The position numbers and the translations under genes were made by a program. A DNA stretch of 64,000 nt, from positions 372,001-436,000 of the forward strand of contig JBMNJO010000012.1 in the NCBI GenBank assembly GCA_050951725.1, read 5' to 3'. This DNA comes from DTU052 sp050951725 (GTDB lineage Bacteria > Bacillota > Syntrophomonadia > Syntrophomonadales > DTU052). Below are positions 59,469-64,000 of this stretch, one piece after another. A model generated the notes under the pieces. That model saw only the letters and a program-made list of their open reading frames with translations. It searched no databases and was not told where the DNA came from. Numbering within the stretch: position 1 is the stretch's first letter; the number at the start of each line of letters is the position of its first letter.

Positions 59469-59544
59469 GCTTCCTCTAAGGACGATAAAACTGATTTTAC
59501 TATTTACCAACCAAATTCAAATTCCTCTGCCGGACGATAATGTG
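59464..59544 (-). ncRNA. crRNA-like regulatory RNA (CreR/CreA-like) with two pseudo-repeats
   Basis: On the minus strand: pseudo-repeat 1 (59544-59515) keeps ATCGTCC and AGAGGAAT of the array repeat and ends with a handle-like ATTTGAAT. A 22-24 nt pseudo-spacer follows (59514-59491, starting TTGGTTGGTAAATAG). Pseudo-repeat 2 (59492-59464) contains ATCGTCC and AGAGGAA. The pseudo-spacer is shorter than the array spacers (34-38). Its first 15 nt match the cas promoter region. It is predicted to guide Cascade to repress the cas operon without cutting. Confidence 0.82.
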
Positions 59545-59573
59545 ATAGTAGCATATAATTACAGTGCTTTCCA
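59545..59573 (-). promoter_or_regulatory. Promoter of the crRNA-like RNA
   Basis: On the minus strand TGGAAA (59573-59568), 17 bp, then an extended -10 TGCTACTAT with the hexamer TACTAT at 59550-59545. Predicted start near 59538, at the ATCGTCC of pseudo-repeat 1. Confidence 0.65.
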
Positions 59574-59579
59574 CAAAAG

Positions 59580-59602
59580 GGCTCCCAATATTTTGGGGAG
59601 CC
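59580..59602. terminator. Hairpin terminator flanking the cas locus
   Basis: GGCTCCC (59580-59586) pairs with GGGAGCC (59596-59602); TTATTATTT follows on the plus strand and CTTTTG on the minus strand. It isolates the crRNA-like gene from upstream reading. Confidence 0.65.
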
Positions 59603-59776
59603 TTATTATTTGCGGGGAATTACGGTAATAATCTTTTTCAGGGCCAGACCACTCTTGCTATTACCGGATAGTTTTGATTTTGCTGGCGAAATTGGGTGCT
59701 TTTTTCAAGGCTTTCCTTTGTATATGCGGTTTTTACGCAACATATAATAAAACATCATGCCCAGGGGGCTTTTCAT

Positions 59777-60691
59777 ATGATTTATTCTTTGGACCTGGTT
59801 ATGCAAAATGGCGAAGAGTATATTAGAGAACGGCTCGAAACCAGCTTTTACTGGCTCAAGGAACGAGGCTTTCATTTGACAGTCCAGGTTTATCCCGGAG
59901 AACCTTTCCGCATAATACAGCTGACCTTAAGTGGTTCTACTCATAACGGGGTTTTTCATGATGATGATATTATTTATATATTTAAGCATCAGTTGGCAGA
60001 AATACTGGCAGAAGCGATACTTAATCACTGGGAAAAGAAATTAATCAGGAGACAGGCGGAGAGAAATTACAAGCGGCTTCCATCGGCGGAACAAGCTGAA
60101 TTGGCAGAGAGAGCGGTTCACTTCTTGCGTCGTTGCAATGACAACGAGAGCCTGAACCTTTTATTGAAATTTGGACGTAAGAACAAGATCTCTCATAACA
60201 TTTTGGAGCACCTGGACACAGATAATACCTTGAATCTTGATGGGCTGGTGAATTTCAGCTTAAGAGAATACCTGCGGGAAATCAGATTCGCTGTTGATCT
60301 GGCCTACGAGGATTTGAAGAGTGAAAAACAGTATAACGATTTTATCAGGTTGCTTAAGTATTTCGTTGAAACCCAGCCGCCGAAAGCCGTGGAAGTAAAC
60401 ATATACCTGGCGGAAAACGGTGCGTTCCATTTATGGGATGAAAAGGGTCATGTGATTGAACAAGACCTTATTGATCTATACCTTGAAGACATTCTGACCA
60501 ATGATAACAACCTGGATGATATTCTTATCAGCATTCTAATCACTGTGGCCCCACGACGCATCATATTTCACTCTTTGGGAGCGGTACCTGACACCGAACC
60601 CGCTCGTATTATTAAACGGGTTTTTAAGGAAAGGATTATGGTGTGTCCGGGATGTGACAGGTGTCTTGGCCACCAGTTAAGAGATCGTTAA
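59777..60691 (+). CDS. ytxC: YtxC-like sporulation protein
   Basis: 304 residues from ATG 59777 (CAGGGGGC upstream); the frame is open from 59696 but has no ribosome site there. It matches the YtxC family: helical with FKHQLAEILAEAILNHWEKKLI, NFSLREYLREIRFAVDLAYEDLK, and a C-terminal PRRIIFH segment. A Cys cluster (CPGCDRCLG) closes the protein. YtxC is a poorly understood sporulation-associated protein, often close to thrS in Firmicutes, as here. Confidence 0.82.
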   Translation: MIYSLDLVMQNGEEYIRERLETSFYWLKERGFHLTVQVYPGEPFRIIQLTLSGSTHNGVFHDDDIIYIFKHQLAEILAEAILNHWEKKLIRRQAERNYKRLPSAEQAELAERAVHFLRRCNDNESLNLLLKFGRKNKISHNILEHLDTDNTLNLDGLVNFSLREYLREIRFAVDLAYEDLKSEKQYNDFIRLLKYFVETQPPKAVEVNIYLAENGAFHLWDEKGHVIEQDLIDLYLEDILTNDNNLDDILISILITVAPRRIIFHSLGAVPDTEPARIIKRVFKERIMVCPGCDRCLGHQLRDR

Positions 60692-61038
60692 CCAGCAAGT
60701 CATAGCATGCAAGCCCTGTATCTTTTTGATGCCGGGCCTCTTTATGCGCTAAACCAATTCACATCTATGTAGTTGGCCCTTTCGCCCCCTTCATGTGGCT
60801 TACCCCCATTCGCCCTACGTCTACACGTGTGTTGCTGCCGTGCTGCACCAAGGCTCCACGTGGTTATGCATAAAAACAGGTCAGGTTACGATTTCTGCAG
60901 GCAAATCAGCATTGGCCTTTGCGTGTTCGCATCTATGGGGGCTTGTTGCTCTGTTCCTCAAGAAATCTGGATTAATTGCAGCTTGACACAGAATTTGTTA
61001 TATTCTTAGGGTATGGGTCAGAAGTAGAAGGTGATTGA
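60692..61038 (+). other. Intergenic region, 347 bp, no gene
   Basis: The left 250 bp are C- and T-rich with CTTCATG/CCCATTCG-type words and hold no supported ORF. I looked for a T-box leader, expected before some thrS genes, and found no AGGGTGGNACC core. The right end holds the promoter listed next. Confidence 0.45.
60983..61012 (+). promoter_or_regulatory. Promoter for the DUF445-thrS operon
   Basis: TTGACA (60983-60988), 18-bp spacer, TAGGGT (61007-61012). The start would be near 61019, 20 bp before the TTG of the DUF445 gene. The -35 is perfect, the -10 only moderate. Confidence 0.55.
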
Positions 61039-61632
61039 TTGATCCGTTTGCTTACCGTACCTTTGATTAGCGCCTTTATTGGATATTTAACGAATGTTGT
61101 AGCCATAAAGATGCTGTTTCATCCCCGAGAACCCTTCCGGATACTTAAGTTTGAATTTCAGGGCCTGCTTCCTCGCCGACAGGAGGAGATAGCCCTTAAA
61201 ATAGGAGAAGTGGTGGAAAGAGAGTTACTGTCGGTTGATGACCTGGTTAGTCGGTTTAGTACCCCCGAGATGCAGGACAAGATAGTGAAAATCATCTCGG
61301 AGAGGGTCAGGGCCAGGCTGGAGGATGCTATGCCGCGCTTGGTCCCCCATAACCTGACGCGAGTCCTGGCCGACTTGGTGGAAGGGATTCTGGTAAGAGA
61401 GAGCCGCTCTCTGGTTGCTCAGGTTATCGAGTCTGACAGTCAGCAATTGACGGCAGAGATCCGGGTTAGTGAGATCGTTAAGGACCGAATCCTTGCTTTC
61501 GAGGTGTCGCAATTGGAGAGTCTGGTCAAGGAAGTGGCATCCAAGGAACTTAGAGGTATAGAGGTCCTGGGGGGAGTGCTGGGCTTTCTTATCGGACTGG
61601 TCCAGGTGGCGATTATTAAATTATTTCCATAG
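61039..61632 (+). CDS. DUF445 family membrane protein
   Basis: 197 residues from TTG 61039 (GAAGGTG upstream). N-terminal membrane helix with VPLISAFIGYLTNVVAIKMLFHPREP, the DUF445 signature. A helical soluble middle follows, then a C-terminal hairpin (LGGVLGFLIGLVQVAIIKLF). Function in Firmicutes unknown; homologues include YheB-type proteins. It is 12 bp before thrS and probably cotranscribed. Confidence 0.85.
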   Translation: MIRLLTVPLISAFIGYLTNVVAIKMLFHPREPFRILKFEFQGLLPRRQEEIALKIGEVVERELLSVDDLVSRFSTPEMQDKIVKIISERVRARLEDAMPRLVPHNLTRVLADLVEGILVRESRSLVAQVIESDSQQLTAEIRVSEIVKDRILAFEVSQLESLVKEVASKELRGIEVLGGVLGFLIGLVQVAIIKLFP

Positions 61633-61644
61633 GGAGGCATTGGA

Positions 61645-63546
61645 ATGATTAAGATCAGCTTAAAAGATGGCTCGGTGGGGGAGTATCCACAGGGGATTTC
61701 TGCCATACGAATAGCTGAGCAGATAAGTGGTCGGTTGGCCAGAGAAGCTGTAGTGGCTCGCTTCAATGAGCGCTTAGTGGATTTAAACGCGGAATTGAAT
61801 GAAGATGGTCACCTGGAGATACTGACTGCCAGAGATCCTGAGGTACTGGAAGTTTATCGTCATACGACGGCTCATGTGATGGCCCAGGCTGTGAAAAGAC
61901 TGTATCCTGACGTGGCTCTGGCCATTGGCCCGGCTATAGAAAAAGGGTTTTACTATGATTTTGATTTTTCCGAGTCCTTAGGACCTGAGGAACTGGCTGC
62001 GGTTGAAGAGGAAATGGCCAAAATCATCAAGGAGGATTACCCTCTGTTACGTGATGAGTTAAGCCGTGCAGATGCCATTAAGATGTTTAGTGATTCGGGA
62101 GAGCCATATAAGGTTGAACTTATTGAGGATTTGCCCGAGGATGCCACTATCAGTGTTTACCGCCAGGGAGAATTCGTGGATCTTTGTGCTGGTCCCCATC
62201 TGCCGAGCACGGGAAAGATCAAGGCATTCAAGCTTATGAACCTGGCCGGGGCATACTGGCGTGGTGATGAGAAGCGGAAGATGCTGCAGAGGATCTACGG
62301 CACTTCATTTTTTAAGAAAGAACAGCTTGATGATTACCTGTACAAGCTGGAAGAAGCGAAGAAGCGTGACCATCGCAAGTTGGGACGCGAACTGGGGCTG
62401 TTTGTGATCCTGGACGAGGGCCCGGGTTTTCCGTTCTTTTTGCCCAAAGGCATGATAATCCGCAATGAGCTGGAGAAATACTGGCGTGAGGTTCACGATG
62501 AAGCCGGATATATGGAGATAAGAACCCCCATTATCCTGGAACGTTCTCTTTGGGAGCGTTCCGGCCACTGGGATCACTACCAGGAAAACATGTATTTTAC
62601 TAAGATTGATGAGGCGGATTTCGCGGTCAAACCAATGAACTGCCCTGGAGCGCTGTTGGTCTTTAAACAAAACCTGCATAGTTACCGGGAGCTCCCCATA
62701 CGTATGGCAGAGATGGGGTTAGTTCATCGCCATGAGATGTCTGGTGTGTTGCACGGGTTGATGAGGGTCAGGGCGTTTACCCAAGATGATGCTCATTTGT
62801 TTATGCTGCCGGAACAGATGATCAGCGAGATTACCAGGGTAATTAACCTGATCGATGAGGTATATACCAAGTTTGGTTTTTCTTATCATGTGGAGGTCTC
62901 TACCAAACCGGACAAAGCCATGGGGTCTGATGAGGATTGGGATATGGCCACTCAGGTTCTGAAGACGGCTCTTGAAGAAAAAGGCATGAAATATCAGATT
63001 AATGAAGGTGACGGGGCTTTTTACGGCCCCAAGATCGATTTCCACCTCAAAGATTCCCTGGACCGTACCTGGCAGTGTGGGACCATTCAGCTCGATTTCC
63101 AAATGCCGGAACTCTTTGATCTTACCTATGTTGGTGAAGACGGAGAAAAACACCGGCCCGTGATGATTCACCGGGTGGTATTCGGAAGCATAGAGAGGTT
63201 TATCGGCATCCTGACAGAACACTATGCTGGGGCGTTTCCGGTATGGCTGGCTCCAATTCAAGCTCGGATCATTCCAATTACTGAGCGCCACCATGATTAT
63301 GCCAATGACCTGGTTCGGCAGATGAAAGAGTCGGGTATAAGAGTGGACGTCGATGCCCGGAGTGAGAAAATGGGGTATAAGATCAGGGAAGGGCAACTGC
63401 AGAAGATCCCTTATTTGCTGGTTGTGGGAGATAAAGAGGTGGAAGCCCGCACGGTATCCATTCGTAAACGCAAAGAAGGGGATGTCGGCAGTAAGGGGTA
63501 TGAGGAATTCATAAGGGAACTGACCGAAGAAATAGCCAACAGATAA
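61645..63546 (+). CDS. thrS: Threonyl-tRNA synthetase
   Basis: 633 residues, normal length. TGS domain (1-60), editing domain with HTTAHVMAQAVKRLYP (about 73-88) and CAGPHLPSTG, class II core with motif 2 MGLVHRHEMSGVLHGLMRVRAFTQDDAH (partially listed), zinc-binding Cys in KPMNCPGALLVFK, motif 3 MIHRVVFGSIERFIGILTEH, and anticodon-binding domain (about 535-633). GGGAGGC ribosome site. Intact essential gene. Confidence 0.98.
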   Translation: MIKISLKDGSVGEYPQGISAIRIAEQISGRLAREAVVARFNERLVDLNAELNEDGHLEILTARDPEVLEVYRHTTAHVMAQAVKRLYPDVALAIGPAIEKGFYYDFDFSESLGPEELAAVEEEMAKIIKEDYPLLRDELSRADAIKMFSDSGEPYKVELIEDLPEDATISVYRQGEFVDLCAGPHLPSTGKIKAFKLMNLAGAYWRGDEKRKMLQRIYGTSFFKKEQLDDYLYKLEEAKKRDHRKLGRELGLFVILDEGPGFPFFLPKGMIIRNELEKYWREVHDEAGYMEIRTPIILERSLWERSGHWDHYQENMYFTKIDEADFAVKPMNCPGALLVFKQNLHSYRELPIRMAEMGLVHRHEMSGVLHGLMRVRAFTQDDAHLFMLPEQMISEITRVINLIDEVYTKFGFSYHVEVSTKPDKAMGSDEDWDMATQVLKTALEEKGMKYQINEGDGAFYGPKIDFHLKDSLDRTWQCGTIQLDFQMPELFDLTYVGEDGEKHRPVMIHRVVFGSIERFIGILTEHYAGAFPVWLAPIQARIIPITERHHDYANDLVRQMKESGIRVDVDARSEKMGYKIREGQLQKIPYLLVVGDKEVEARTVSIRKRKEGDVGSKGYEEFIRELTEEIANR

Positions 63547-63633
63547 GGGATTACGCTTAAATGGTTTTGGGTCTAAGTTAGGGTTGTCACAGGGAAGTCA
63601 AGTTATGCGAGCCTAAGCAATCCAGAGGGCTTG

Positions 63634-63657
63634 GACGGGGGAGTCATTACTCCCCCA
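63634..63657. terminator. Bidirectional hairpin between thrS and yjbQ
   Basis: GGGGGAGT (63638-63645) pairs with ACTCCCCC (63649-63656). It lies between the convergent thrS and yjbQ genes and overlaps the end of yjbQ. Confidence 0.6.
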
Positions 63658-64000
63658 TAACCTTGATCAGGAGACGTTTTCTGCGCTGACCGTCGAATTC
63701 GGCATAAAAGATCTGTTGCCAGGGCCCCAGATCAAGCTTACCGTCTGTGACGGGGACGATGATTTGATGATGAAACAGGATGCTCTTCAGATGGGCGTCG
63801 CCATTGGTCTCTCCGGTCTGGTGATGCCGGTAATCGTCCCGATAAGGCGCCAGGGCATCCGCCCATTCCATGAAGTCATTCTTGATGCCTGGTTCCTCAT
63901 CGTTGACAAACACCCCGGAGGTAATGTGCATGGCACTGACCAGGACCATCCCATCCTGGATCCCTGTTTTACTCACTGCCTTGCGGACCAAATCGGTAAT
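63647..64000 (-). CDS. yjbQ: YjbQ/UPF0047 family protein (5' truncated by window)
   Basis: The frame is open to the window edge (ITDLVRKAV... from 64000), so about 117 C-terminal residues are seen and the N-terminus is outside. Family blocks: GMVLVSAMHITSGVFVNDEEPG, NGDAHLKSILFHHQIIVPVTDGKLDLGPWQQIFYAEFDG (key parts) and RRKRLLIKVMGE. UPF0047 proteins have weak thiamine-phosphate synthase activity in some bacteria; the true role is uncertain. Confidence 0.88.
   Translation of the reverse strand: MTDLVRKAVSKTGIQDGMVLVSAMHITSGVFVNDEEPGIKNDFMEWADALAPYRDDYRHHQTGETNGDAHLKSILFHHQIIVPVTDGKLDLGPWQQIFYAEFDGQRRKRLLIKVMGE

Noticed and set aside
59464..59544. Plain remnant of a decayed second CRISPR array
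   Set aside because: A remnant would not be expected to have a shortened spacer with an exact seed match to the adjacent cas promoter, a CCA flank, its own promoter and its own terminator.
60773..61009. Short ORFs between ytxC and the DUF445 gene
   Set aside because: Two frames are open over the same DNA, neither has a ribosome site, and the sequence is low in complexity with a non-coding look.
60692..61038. T-box riboswitch before the DUF445-thrS operon
   Set aside because: No AGGGTGGNACC-type T-box core and no terminator/antiterminator pair could be found.

Overview
The window looks like the chromosome of an anaerobic, spore-forming Clostridia-type Firmicute, perhaps of the Peptococcaceae/Syntrophomonas kind. 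The evidence is a PdaB-like deacetylase next to a NodB-type deacetylase, a YtxC-like sporulation protein beside thrS, strong Gram-positive Shine-Dalgarno sites, frequent GTG/TTG starts, and many IS21/IS66/IS1182-type elements. The genus cannot be fixed from the sequence alone.

Layout. (1) 1-2800: ordinary chromosome (end of an unknown gene, a small anchored protein, two polysaccharide deacetylases). (2) 2851-38631: one integrated element of 35,781 bp. Its ends can be placed to the base. A host tRNA-Val(GAC) gene is cut at the T-stem/T-loop border (5' part 2800-2850, 3' part 38630-38654). Joining the two element ends rebuilds a 46-bp, almost perfectly symmetrical attP centred on the dinucleotide AG. 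A large serine recombinase and an intact tRNA-Val(GAC) sit just inside the left end. (3) 38655-41430: AT-rich metal cassette (hemerythrin-like protein, P-type ATPase, HMA protein). (4) 41500-52573: nested insertion sequences around a 10-repeat CRISPR array. (5) 52571-59573: a type I-B cas operon (cas6-cas8-cas7-cas5-cas3, leftward) without cas1/cas2/cas4, controlled by what looks like a crRNA-like regulatory RNA. (6) 59580-64000: chromosome again (ytxC, DUF445, thrS, yjbQ).

Inside the element, the left part is phage-like: HicAB, a DUF1828-type pair, a CI-like repressor and Cro-like protein around a four-operator switch, an Mrr-like nuclease, a C5 cytosine methyltransferase with six internal repeats, and DUF5131, MmcB-like, PAPS-reductase-like and radical SAM genes. 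Two of its genes are split by insertion sequences and can be rejoined in frame. The right part (22.5-36.3 kb) has no terminase, portal, capsid or tail gene. It encodes a run of 37-53 residue single-span membrane proteins (two of them close paralogues), a glycosyltransferase, large secreted fibronectin-type proteins, a lytic transglycosylase, polytopic membrane proteins and a Zot/pI-like ATPase. This reads as a filamentous (inovirus-like) or membrane-virion module in a large integrative element. A Xer-like recombinase and a second HicAB pair close the element.

The strongest regulatory discovery is at 59464-59550. Two degenerate CRISPR repeats flank a 22-24 nt pseudo-spacer with its own promoter and terminator. 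The first 15 nt of that pseudo-spacer match, with a CCA PAM-like flank, a site just downstream of the cas promoter. This is the hallmark of Cascade-mediated autorepression of the cas operon (CreR/CreA-like).
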